From Bacteroidales bacterium (GTDB lineage: Bacteria > Bacteroidota > Bacteroidia > Bacteroidales > UBA932), in NCBI GenBank assembly GCA_004554455.1, contig SFMG01000021.1, positions 1-57,802 on the forward strand: a stretch of 57,802 bases of DNA, written 5' to 3'. Below, piece after piece: positions 44,401 through 51,422 of this stretch (within the stretch, counting starts at the first letter, position 1; every line of letters starts with the position of its first letter). The translations under genes were made by a program, and so were the position numbers. Under the pieces are notes generated by a model. That model saw only the letters and a list, made by a program, of their open reading frames with translations. It did no database searches and was not told the DNA's origin.

Positions 44401-45144
44401 GAGCTGCAGCGTGCCTTCTATGTCTTCCTTGATGAAAGACTCGTCCACATCTATATCCGTCAGCTGGGTGGTGAAGGTGGTGTGGCGGCAGTGGTCGCTC
44501 CAATAGGTGTCGAGTATCTTGAGTTCGGTCTCGCTCGGATCGCGTCCTTCCCCGCGGAAGTAATTCACTATCTCCCTGAGGTCATCAGCGTTCATCGCCA
44601 GGCCGTGGCTCTTGCAGAAGGCTGCAAGCGCTTCTCCTTCCATCTCCCGGAAGCCGCTCAGGTCCTCCAGGGGCTTTACCTCGGCGATTTCGTTTTCCAC
44701 GAGGCGGCTCATATCCTTCTCGCGGCACTCCACGTGGTTGATGCAGTATTTCTTTACGGCTTCGAGTTCCTTCGGACCTATATTGTCCTCGAATATGATG
44801 AGCTTGGCGCTGCGTATGCGTATGTCGGCATCCGGCTCGATGAGTTTCACGCAGTCCACTGCGGACGAGGCCCTCTGGTCGAACTGTCCCGGCAGGGACT
44901 CGATTGCCACGTAGCGGCCTTCCTTGAGTTCGCAGCTGTCCGTAACGTCATCCGTCACCACTTCTCCGAACACCTTGTAGCGGCATTTCTCCACAAGCTC
45001 CGGGCTGAATCCGAAGAGATCATACACATTTACCAGTCTCAGCCCTGTGATTCCGATCTGGAGATTCTCACAAAGCTCTTTCCGAAGGCTCTCCGCTTCT
45101 ACTCTGAAGGAGGCCTTCTTCTCAACAAACAGTCTTGTATTCAT
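41407..45144 (-). CDS. purL: Phosphoribosylformylglycinamidine synthase, single-chain
   Basis: This 1245-aa single-polypeptide enzyme turns FGAR into FGAM using glutamine and ATP, so separate PurS and PurQ are not needed. Visible blocks are SDHCRHTTF (about residue 210), ETHNHPTEIEPFGGAATCLGG, GGKDSMSGTF and a C-terminal class I glutaminase with GLILGICNGFQ (catalytic Cys) and HGEGKF. It is 16 nt after purE. Confidence 0.97.
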   Translation of the reverse strand: MNTRLFVEKKASFRVEAESLRKELCENLQIGITGLRLVNVYDLFGFSPELVEKCRYKVFGEVVTDDVTDSCELKEGRYVAIESLPGQFDQRASSAVDCVKLIEPDADIRIRSAKLIIFEDNIGPKELEAVKKYCINHVECREKDMSRLVENEIAEVKPLEDLSGFREMEGEALAAFCKSHGLAMNADDLREIVNYFRGEGRDPSETELKILDTYWSDHCRHTTFTTQLTDIDVDESFIKEDIEGTLQLYLKLREELGRSGKGLNLMDMATIGARALKARGILDDLEVSEENNACSIYIDVDVDGRIEKWLLQFKNETHNHPTEIEPFGGAATCLGGAIRDPLSGRAYVYQAMRVTGAGDIWKEVSQTIPGKLPQRVISKKAAQGYSSYGNQIGLATTLVKEIHHSGYTAKRLEIGAVVGAVKAENVRRESPAPGDVILMFGGRTGRDGIGGATGSSKEHNEGSLESCGSEVQKGNAPEERKIQRLFRRPEVTRLIKKSNDFGAGGICVAIGELTDGLDIWLDKVPVKYSGLNATEIAISESQERMSVVVEAKDREEFERYCREENLEVTHVANVSDSGRMRMYYGDRCVCDLSRAFIDSAGATHYAKACIGPVANGFPQNHFKGTNLTAKFHDMLSHPNICSQKGLVEMFDATIGRSTVLMPYGGRRQASETQVSVQKLPVDGYTETASMMAFGFNPTISSWSPYHGAAYAVAEACAKVVAAGGRYERMRFSYQEYFEKMTSDPHSWGKPMSALLGALKMQMELGLPSIGGKDSMSGTFGNMSVPPTLVAFGITPVKAGNVISTDFKKPGDRIYLASHTPLKNGMPDCAQLSSMWKGIEDAIAAGKVKAAWAIGEGGVAEALCKMGFGNNIGAVISLTEYELFRYSYGSILLESDCDLDIPGCRMLGKLVRDPELTVNGNSMSLSELESIYLSRHSKIYAQTAEAATPICPAAEKIEAAKARRSVKTMRYPGGKVERPIVYIPVFPGTNCDYDSAKAFRKAGAEVRLGVFCNRDAADVQASIKRMKEAISSCHILALAGGFSSGDEPDGSGKFIASVLTNAEIAAAVDALLDRGGLILGICNGFQALVKSGLLPYGRSGKLCKESPTLFRNNINRHISQIVTTRVESVASPWLKGFKEGELHSIAMSHGEGKFTVSEELAAELFANGQVAFRYADPQSGEPTMNSPYNPNGSSYAIEGIVSPDGQILGKMGHSERWEENVFKNISGECRQSIFENAVSYFNSNEE

Positions 45145-45160
45145 TGTTATTGAAGATTGC

Positions 45161-45631
45161 TCAGTCTATGGTGGTCTCGAGTACCTTCTGGGTCTGCTTT
45201 CTGCGGAATTCTTCCAGCTTTGCAGCCAGCTCCCTGTCGCTCAGGGCCAGTATGGCCACAGCATAAAGTGCCGCGTTCTTGGCTCCGTCGATAGCCATTG
45301 TCGCCACCGGAATGCCCGACGGCATCTGCACTATCGACAGCAGCGAATCCAGACCTCCCATAGTCTGGGTCCTGATAGGGACCCCTATGACCGGAACATT
45401 GGTCATTGCCGCGATGACTCCTCCGAGGTGGGCGGCTCCGCCCGCACCCGCGATGATGACCCCAATCCCATTGGCGGCCGCATTCCTGGCGAAATCTGCT
45501 GCTAGGTCCGGTGTGCGGTGAGCGCTTATGATTCTCACCTCATTTTCGATGCCGAAATCCTTCAGGGTCTCGACTGCGGCTGACATCACGCCCCAATCGC
45601 TTTTCGACCCCATTACAATAGCTACCTTCAT
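45161..45631 (-). CDS. purE: N5-carboxyaminoimidazole ribonucleotide mutase / AIR carboxylase
   Basis: The 156-aa protein has VAIVMGSKSDWGVM, SAHRTPD and GAGGAAHLGG, the signature of PurE. No purK is next to it, so class I (needing PurK) or class II activity cannot be told here. It is the first gene of the operon. The ~180-nt leader contains a hairpin and an intrinsic terminator, suggesting attenuation. Confidence 0.95.
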   Translation of the reverse strand: MKVAIVMGSKSDWGVMSAAVETLKDFGIENEVRIISAHRTPDLAADFARNAAANGIGVIIAGAGGAAHLGGVIAAMTNVPVIGVPIRTQTMGGLDSLLSIVQMPSGIPVATMAIDGAKNAALYAVAILALSDRELAAKLEEFRRKQTQKVLETTID

Positions 45632-45703
45632 ATCCAGTATAATATATATAGTCTCTCAGTTATCCACTTCACTGCGTTGCCACTGCCATGAAAAAACAAA
45701 AAG

Positions 45704-45731
45704 GCCGCTGCGGTCCTTGGACGGCAACGGC
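45704..45731 (-). terminator. Intrinsic terminator in the pur leader (candidate attenuator)
   Basis: On the minus strand GCCGTTGCCGTCC pairs with GGACCGCAGCGGC (12 of 13 positions), followed by CTTTTTGTTTTTT. It lies about 70 nt before the purE ATG and downstream of the only good promoter box (45811-45804), so transcripts must read through it to express pur genes. Confidence 0.75.
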
Positions 45732-45735
45732 GACA

Positions 45736-45773
45736 TAAGCCCTACAGGCAATTGCTCCTGTCAGATTTAGGCT
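45736..45773 (-). ncRNA. Structured pur leader element, possible riboswitch aptamer
   Basis: Minus-strand RNA can fold as an outer AGCC/GGGCT helix, an internal loop AAATCTG, and an inner ACAGG/CCTGT helix capped by AGCAATTG, placed directly before the terminator. It does not match the purine, PRPP, ZTP or THF riboswitch consensus as I know them. Confidence 0.4.
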
Positions 45774-45803
45774 GATATATGTTTCGCTTCTTCATATCGG
45801 GCG

Positions 45804-45835
45804 CAAAGTTAATCTTTCATTCCCGCTTTTGCAAG
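45804..45835 (-). promoter_or_regulatory. Predicted promoter for the pur operon
   Basis: CTTG (45835-45832), 20 bp, TAACTTTG (45811-45804) on the minus strand. The -33 lies just before the stop of the epimerase gene (45854). Confidence 0.65.
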
Positions 45836-45853
45836 ATGTATCATTTCAAAAAA

Positions 45854-47011
45854 TCAGCGAATTCTGCGCAGGCCGAGGCCAGGACGTCCGCTGAGCCGCA
45901 GCATTCCGTTCTCGACAAGGACGCCTTCGAATGGATCGTTGGAAATGAGCAGGTTGCCGTCGAGGTCTGCGAAATCCACGGCAGGGGAGAGTTGGGCCGC
46001 GGCGCTGACCGCGCAGGAGGTCTCGGTCATACAGCCCATCATCACCTTCATCCCTTCGGCCCTGGCGTAGGCAATCATTTTCCGCGCCTCATTCAGGCCG
46101 GTGCATTTCATCAGCTTGATATTTATGCCGTTGAAGGCGCCACTGATACGCTTCACGTCGCTGAGCCGCTGAATCGACTCGTCTGCAAAAATCGGAATGG
46201 GGCTGCGCTCGCTGAGCCAGGCTATGTCGTCGAGGCGTTCCTTCGGCATGGGCTGCTCTGCCATCTGCACTCCCTGTCCGTGCAGCCAGAACAGCATGTC
46301 GAGCGCCTTCTCGCGGTCCTTCCATCCCTGATTGGCGTCCACCACCAGCGGCAGATCCGTGACGCTACGTATGGTCTCTATCATCTCCCTGTCGCTGTCC
46401 AGGCCCACTTTTACCTTCAGTATCCTGTACTTGCCCAGCGCCTCGAGCGTCTTTTCGCGGACCACCTCCGGACTGTCGATGCCTATCGTGAAACTGGTCG
46501 CCGGCGCCTTTTCCGGATTGAGGCCGAATATGCGGTAGAGCGGCTGGCCCATCATGTTCCCGACGAGGTCGTGCAGGGCAATGTCAATCGCCGCCTTTGC
46601 TGCCGTGTCGCCGGGCGAGAGACTGTCCACATATTCCAATATGTCCTCGATGCAGAACGGATCCCTGAAGGCGCTCAGATCGACGCGCGACAGAAAGTTG
46701 CATACGCTTTCGATGCTCTGGCCGAGATACGGCGGCATCGACGCCTCCCCGTAGCCCGTAAATCCGTCATACTCGAGGCGCAACTGCACGTCGGGCGTAG
46801 TCGTCCGAGAGTACGAGGCAACGGTGAAAGTGTGGCGCAGACTGAGCTCGTACGGCTCGTAGCTGAGTTTGAGGCTCCCTTTGCCCAATCTGTTAATATT
46901 GAATATATTAACATTTTTGTTAACCTCGTTGCAGGCAGTGATCGCTGTGGCAGGTACGGCGCAGGCGGCTCCGGCAAGCCCTGCCGTCTTGAGAAAGTCT
47001 CTTCTGTTCAT
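45854..47011 (-). CDS. Dipeptide epimerase (enolase superfamily), Tat-exported
   Basis: The 385-aa protein starts with a twin-arginine signal (NRRDFLKTAG) and a possible lipidation cysteine (C27). The enolase-superfamily residues of the muconate-lactonizing/L-Ala-D/L-Glu epimerase subgroup are present: K199-V-K201, D225 in DANQGW, E252 in AEQPMP, D277 in ADES, and K299 in IKLMKCTG. It would epimerise dipeptides, probably from peptidoglycan turnover. The exported location is unusual against cytoplasmic E. coli YcjG. It is divergent from the GH20 gene. Confidence 0.88.
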   Translation of the reverse strand: MNRRDFLKTAGLAGAACAVPATAITACNEVNKNVNIFNINRLGKGSLKLSYEPYELSLRHTFTVASYSRTTTPDVQLRLEYDGFTGYGEASMPPYLGQSIESVCNFLSRVDLSAFRDPFCIEDILEYVDSLSPGDTAAKAAIDIALHDLVGNMMGQPLYRIFGLNPEKAPATSFTIGIDSPEVVREKTLEALGKYRILKVKVGLDSDREMIETIRSVTDLPLVVDANQGWKDREKALDMLFWLHGQGVQMAEQPMPKERLDDIAWLSERSPIPIFADESIQRLSDVKRISGAFNGINIKLMKCTGLNEARKMIAYARAEGMKVMMGCMTETSCAVSAAAQLSPAVDFADLDGNLLISNDPFEGVLVENGMLRLSGRPGLGLRRIR

Positions 47012-47079
47012 ATTGACATATATCCGAAAAATTGTCTAAATTTAAAAAATTTTGCAAAAATCAGTCAGTGACTTCGAAA

Positions 47080-48711
47080 ATGAATATGAAATTGAAATCT
47101 GCCCTCTTTGCCCTCGCGGCTCTCTTCGCCTGCGCCTGTACGCGCCCTGAACTCAAGGTCTATCTCTCTGATTCCGGACTCGAAAAGGAACTGCTCGTCT
47201 GGCAGGAAATGCTTGCCCGCCACAAGGACGCCGAAGCGGGGAAGCGCGGCGCCTGCCGTACGGAAATGGGCTACGTACGCATAGTCTCGGACAGGGAAAT
47301 GCCGGCCGTCAGGCGATGTGAGAACGAGGCGGCTGCCGATCTGGTCATAGCCCTGGATGACGGAATGCCGGAAGAGGCTTTCCGTATCGCCGACGGACGT
47401 CTGACTGCAGGCAGTCCTGCAGGCGTATTCCTCGGCCTTCAGGAACTTACGCTTGAGTTGCTCTCCGGTACGGAACTGGACAGTGTCTGCGTCGAAATCA
47501 ACCCGGAATTCGCGCACAGGGGTGCCCTGCTGGACTGCGGGCGACATTTCTTCAGCGTCGAGGAAGTGAAGGAATTCATAGATATCCTGGCCCTGAACAA
47601 GATGAACGTCTTCCACTGGCATCTGACAGAGGACCAGGGCTGGCGCATAGCCATAGACAAGTATCCCCTCCTGACCGAGATCGGCTCCGTACGCCATCAC
47701 ACCGACGAGGCCAGGTACAATGACTGGAGGGACGCATCCCGCGACAGTCTTCAGTACGGCCCTTACTTCTACACCAAGGAGCAGATACGGGACATAGTCG
47801 CATACGCCGCCGACCGTCACATAAAGGTGGTTCCGGAGATAGATATGCCGGGTCACATGCTTGCCGCCCTGGCCAGCTATCCGCATCTGGGCTGCAGGGG
47901 ACAGGGATATGAAGTGTGGACCCACTGGGGCATCAGTCCGGATGTGGTCTGTCTGGGAAGGGAGAGCAGCTATGAGTTCCTGATGGACGTCATCGACGAG
48001 GTCCTCGCCCTTTTCCCTTCGGATATGATTCACATAGGTGGAGACGAGGCCCCGACCGTGCGTTGGGAGGAATGTCCTGACTGCCGCCGCTTTATGGAGG
48101 AGCACGGGATGAAGGAAGCGGGCGAGTTGCAGAAATATATGTCCAGACTTGTAGGAGACCACATACGCGCCGCCGGCCGCAGCTGCATAGTCTGGGACGA
48201 CGCCATCGACGGCGGGCTCGACACCGCGGCTGTCGTGATGAACTGGAGTTGCCGCCCCGGCCGCCTCGACGCCGTCCGCGCCAATGGCAACCGCATCATA
48301 CAGACTGCGAAATACAACTGCTATCTCGATTACTATCAGACCTACGAGCCGCTGAAGAACGGCGAAGTCGATATGGGTGCCCGCCGCTACCTGCCGCTGC
48401 AGCGCTGCTACGAATTCGACCCGCTTGCCGGTTTCAGCGAAGACGAGGCTGCGAGGGTCATAGGCCTGCAGGGCAATGTGTGGACTGAATATATGCCTTC
48501 CTTCGACCAGGTCGAGTTCATGCTGCTGCCGCGCCTCACCGCCCTTGCGGAAGTCGGCCTCGGCACAAAGCTCGGCTACGACGATTTTCTCACCCGCCTG
48601 AAGGAGAAATATGTGCCGGCCTACGAATATTTCGGCTTCGTTTACGCGCCATTCGCCCTCGACGGCACGGAGCCGTATTGCCTCAGCGAGGGATATAAGG
48701 TTAAGTATTAG
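47080..48711 (+). CDS. GH20 beta-N-acetylhexosaminidase lipoprotein
   Basis: The 543-aa protein has a lipoprotein-type signal (ALFACAC, C18 or C20), an N-terminal GH20b domain (about 25-140) and a catalytic barrel. HIGGDEAP holds the D322-E323 pair that positions the acetamido group and donates a proton. HWHLTEDQGWRI and DMPGH are also conserved. It releases terminal GlcNAc or GalNAc from host or bacterial glycans. I chose the ATG at 47080; ATG 47086 is an alternative. Confidence 0.93.
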   Translation: MNMKLKSALFALAALFACACTRPELKVYLSDSGLEKELLVWQEMLARHKDAEAGKRGACRTEMGYVRIVSDREMPAVRRCENEAAADLVIALDDGMPEEAFRIADGRLTAGSPAGVFLGLQELTLELLSGTELDSVCVEINPEFAHRGALLDCGRHFFSVEEVKEFIDILALNKMNVFHWHLTEDQGWRIAIDKYPLLTEIGSVRHHTDEARYNDWRDASRDSLQYGPYFYTKEQIRDIVAYAADRHIKVVPEIDMPGHMLAALASYPHLGCRGQGYEVWTHWGISPDVVCLGRESSYEFLMDVIDEVLALFPSDMIHIGGDEAPTVRWEECPDCRRFMEEHGMKEAGELQKYMSRLVGDHIRAAGRSCIVWDDAIDGGLDTAAVVMNWSCRPGRLDAVRANGNRIIQTAKYNCYLDYYQTYEPLKNGEVDMGARRYLPLQRCYEFDPLAGFSEDEAARVIGLQGNVWTEYMPSFDQVEFMLLPRLTALAEVGLGTKLGYDDFLTRLKEKYVPAYEYFGFVYAPFALDGTEPYCLSEGYKVKY

Positions 48712-48735
48712 TGCCTTGGTTTAATCACTGTCGCC

Positions 48736-49182
48736 ATGAAGATTGTTTTTGTATGTCACGGGAATATCTGCCGCAGCGCAATGGCAGAGTTCGTGATGAA
48801 GGATGAAGTCCGCAGGGCAGGTCGGGAAAATGAGTTCGAAATCAGTTCCGCCGCCGTTTCCACCGAGCAAATAGGAAATGATATGTATCCTCCCGCTCAG
48901 CTCAAACTTCGTGAGAAGGGCGTCCCCTTCACCCGCCATTCCGCCCATCAGATCACGCGGCGCGAGTTCGATGAGGCAGATCTCGTGGTGCTGATGGATG
49001 CCTCGAACCGCCGCATACTGAGCCGTCTCATTCCCGGATCCGATTCTTCCACAAAGACCACACTCCTGATGGATTTCACCGGCACTCCCCGCGATGTTGC
49101 TGATCCCTGGTACACCGGAGATTTCGAAGCTACCTACCGGGATGTGCTTGCCGGCTGCCGCGCAATCCTTTCCAGGTACTGA
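48736..49182 (+). CDS. Low-molecular-weight protein-tyrosine phosphatase
   Basis: The 148-aa enzyme has the P-loop CHGNICRS (7-14) with nucleophile C7 and R13, and the general-acid motif DPWYTGDF near residue 120. The loop residue before Asn is Gly-like in bacterial Wzb-type enzymes. It may regulate exopolysaccharide tyrosine kinases, but none is nearby. It converges with the XRE gene, their stops abutting. Confidence 0.93.
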   Translation: MKIVFVCHGNICRSAMAEFVMKDEVRRAGRENEFEISSAAVSTEQIGNDMYPPAQLKLREKGVPFTRHSAHQITRREFDEADLVVLMDASNRRILSRLIPGSDSSTKTTLLMDFTGTPRDVADPWYTGDFEATYRDVLAGCRAILSRY

Positions 49183-49611
49183 TCAATGGAACTCCTGGAA
49201 GCTGTTGTCGTCGTAAAATACGATTATTTTGGATATTTTTCGCTGATTTGCAGCGGTTTGTGAACTATTGTTTGAAGTATTCAGTTCAGTGGAGACTTCA
49301 GAATTCGTCTCGATGCGTGGAGCAGCAGGGGGATTTTCCTGAATTTCGTTGAACAGAGTCGGCTCTTCATAGCTGACAGAGGGGCCGGGAGCGGCCGTCT
49401 GGTCCTTATACATCTTGCCTTTTCCAAGAAGGAGCCATTCCATATTGAGCTCGGGGTAGTAGCGGATTACGTTTACGAAGAAATCGTAGCCGGGATTGTT
49501 GCGACCTGCGAGAATATGCGAGATGCTCGCCCTCGCTACACCAAGGGTGTCGGCAAACTGTGCCTGGGTGAGACCTTCTGCGCTCAGAAATTGCTGGAGA
49601 CGGGTGTTCAT
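49183..49611 (-). CDS. XRE-family HTH transcriptional regulator
   Basis: The 142-aa protein has an N-terminal Cro/C1-type HTH (about 8-62: LTQAQFADTLGVARASISH), then NMEWLLLGKGKMY. A low-complexity linker rich in Asn, Ser and Thr follows, and the C-terminal motif KIIVFYDDNSFQEF is shared by many Bacteroidetes regulators. Repeated TTACAAATGTAA and GTGAATTACA sequences lie in the intergenic region upstream and overlap two predicted -7 boxes, suggesting autoregulation. Confidence 0.88.
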   Translation of the reverse strand: MNTRLQQFLSAEGLTQAQFADTLGVARASISHILAGRNNPGYDFFVNVIRYYPELNMEWLLLGKGKMYKDQTAAPGPSVSYEEPTLFNEIQENPPAAPRIETNSEVSTELNTSNNSSQTAANQRKISKIIVFYDDNSFQEFH

Positions 49612-49623
49612 ATTGTGAATTTA

Positions 49624-49697
49624 CAAAACTAAATAGAAATTCAAGAGGTAATTCAATAGGGTTACAAATATATAAATTAAAATTGTGAATAAGCAAG
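49624..49697 (-). promoter_or_regulatory. Two candidate promoters of the XRE gene with overlapping operators
   Basis: CTTG (49697-49694), 21 bp, TATATTTG (49672-49665) is the better one; a second -7 box TAGTTTTG lies at 49631-49624. Each overlaps a TTACAAA half-site. Confidence 0.5.
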
Positions 49698-50020
49698 AGT
49701 TAAGTATGTAATTCTTCGCCAGGGCAGGGGAGTTACTGCCTATTATCCTAATTATATCCCTTAGCATTGGTTTAAGAAAATCTTATAAAACCCTGGGTTT
49801 CGCTTAGTTAGCTCTTTGGTTTATCCTTAATTGGGCTGTTTTTCGGCCCGAAAGCCCCAATCCGGACTCTGATTTGCTTAAAGTAATACTTTAATAATTT
49901 TTAAGAAAGCGCTGATTTTACCATTAATATACGAGCTAAAAACCCTACATAACAAATGGTTATGCCCTTTCTGGCGGAGTTGGGCCCCTAATCGACGGAG
50001 CGAGGTCGCAAGTGGAAAGC
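49698..50020. other. AT-rich intergenic stretch without a gene
   Basis: No ORF or tRNA fold is convincing here. It contains a perfect TTAAAGT-AAT-ACTTTAA inverted repeat (49878-49894) and a GGGC-rich foldable stretch near 49830-49860 (GGGCTGTTTTTCGGCCC). A small RNA is possible but unsupported. Confidence 0.4.
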
Positions 50021-50024
50021 GTGA

Positions 50025-50122
50025 TTACAAATGTAATTCAAGACGATTAAGTTATTGTATTTACAAATGTAACATCTGTAAATTTTTATCATATTATTGT
50101 GAATTACATTTGTGAATTACAA
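50025..50122. promoter_or_regulatory. Operator-like repeat cluster upstream of queA
   Basis: Two identical palindromic sites TTACAAATGTAA (50025-50036 and 50061-50072) precede a tandem GTGAATTACA pair with 15-bp period (50100-50122). The last copy overlaps the region just upstream of a TAAATTCG -7-like box at 50129. They match half-sites before the divergent XRE gene. Confidence 0.6.
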
Positions 50123-50161
50123 AATGACTAAATTCGCGCATTATTATTAGGAGATTTACAG

Positions 50162-51373
50162 ATGTCTGTCGATATAAACATCAAGGATTACAACTACGAG
50201 CTTCCTGATTCCAGGATTGCGAAATATCCGCTCGAGGAGCGGGATCAGTCCAAATTGCTGGAATTCCGCGATTCCTGCATCACTGAACATATATTCAGAG
50301 ATCTTCCGGGACTGCTTCCCGACAACGCCATAATGGTCTTCAATGACACCAAGGTGGTGCCGGCCAGGTTGCATTTCCGCAGGGAAAGCGGGGCCTCGAT
50401 CGAGGTTTTCTGCCTGGAACCCCATCTGCCGGTGGAATACAATGTGAATTTCGCCTCGACCGGACAGTGCGAATGGAAATGCATAGTCGGAAATGTGAAG
50501 AAATGGAAGGGGGACGTGCTTCGTCTCGACAATCCTGACGCTGATGAGGCTGTTTCCCTTATGAATCTCAGGGCAGAGCTGGTAGAAAGGCAGGGTGAGA
50601 CTTCTATAGTACGCTTCAGCTGGGACAATGGAGCCGCTTTTTCGGCCGTTCTGGAGGCCTGTGGACGCATCCCTATCCCTCCATATCTGAACCGTGATAC
50701 GGAAAGCATAGACAGCGAACGCTACCAGACTCTGTATGCGAAGTACAGGGGCTCCGTAGCCGCCCCTACCGCCGGCCTGCACTTTACCGACGCGGTGCTC
50801 GAAGCGATCAGAAACAGGGGCATAGACACGGAAACCGTATGCCTCCACGTAGGCGCCGGAACCTTCCTGCCCGTCAAGTCGGACAATGTCGCAGAGCACA
50901 AGATGCACAGGGAGCCGTTCAGCGTCAGTCTGGACTTCCTTATGAAACTGCGTCACGGGGGACATCAGGTCATTGCCGTAGGCACCACTTCGGTCAGGAC
51001 CCTGGAATCCCTTTATTATGTCGGAGTCGGGATCATCGAGGAAGGCGAAGCTAAGGACGTGGACCAGTGGGCTCCATACGCCAGGGAATATGACTACAGT
51101 CTCGAGGAGAGTCTGGACGCGATAATAGACTATCTGAAGGCCCGCGGGGAGACTTCCCTCAGGGTCGGCACCCGCATCATCATAGTTCCCGGCTTCCGTT
51201 TCCGCGTCGTGGATGTGCTGGTGACCAATTTCCATCAGCCTCAGAGCACTCTGCTGCTGCTGATTTCCGCCTTCATCGGAGGAGAATGGAAGCCTATCTA
51301 TGAATATGCGCTCGCGCACTCCTTCCGTTTCCTCAGTTATGGAGACAGTTCGCTGCTGTTCCGGGCCGAATGA
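50162..51373 (+). CDS. queA: S-adenosylmethionine:tRNA ribosyltransferase-isomerase
   Basis: The enzyme adds the epoxycyclopentanediol precursor to preQ1 in tRNA during queuosine synthesis, using the ribosyl group of SAM. The 403-aa protein has the usual DYNYELPDSRIAKYP start, MVFNDTKVVPARL, YAKYRGSVAAPTAGLHF and TNFHQPQSTLLLL. It is somewhat longer than the ~345-aa E. coli enzyme, as in other Bacteroidetes. It is divergent from the XRE gene across a 550-bp region. Confidence 0.96.
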   Translation: MSVDINIKDYNYELPDSRIAKYPLEERDQSKLLEFRDSCITEHIFRDLPGLLPDNAIMVFNDTKVVPARLHFRRESGASIEVFCLEPHLPVEYNVNFASTGQCEWKCIVGNVKKWKGDVLRLDNPDADEAVSLMNLRAELVERQGETSIVRFSWDNGAAFSAVLEACGRIPIPPYLNRDTESIDSERYQTLYAKYRGSVAAPTAGLHFTDAVLEAIRNRGIDTETVCLHVGAGTFLPVKSDNVAEHKMHREPFSVSLDFLMKLRHGGHQVIAVGTTSVRTLESLYYVGVGIIEEGEAKDVDQWAPYAREYDYSLEESLDAIIDYLKARGETSLRVGTRIIIVPGFRFRVVDVLVTNFHQPQSTLLLLISAFIGGEWKPIYEYALAHSFRFLSYGDSSLLFRAE

Positions 51374-51392
51374 CGCTTCAAAAGAAAATTAC

Positions 51393-51400
51393 TATATTTG
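51393..51400 (+). promoter_or_regulatory. Predicted -7 box (TATATTTG) for the acyltransferase
   Basis: A perfect TAnnTTTG match 19 nt after the queA stop and 22 nt before the ATG. Confidence 0.55.
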
Positions 51401-51422
51401 TGCAAACCCAACTAATACTATT

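Noticed and set aside
43249..45153. 634-aa plus-strand ORF opposite purL
   Set aside because: It is an antisense shadow of a well-conserved gene, favoured by GC-rich codon use.
45779..47071. 430-aa plus-strand ORF opposite the dipeptide epimerase
   Set aside because: It is an antisense shadow, and it would also run over the pur promoter.
49720..50020. tRNA or small RNA gene in the XRE-queA interval
   Set aside because: I could not form a cloverleaf or find a conserved RNA signature; only short inverted repeats are seen.
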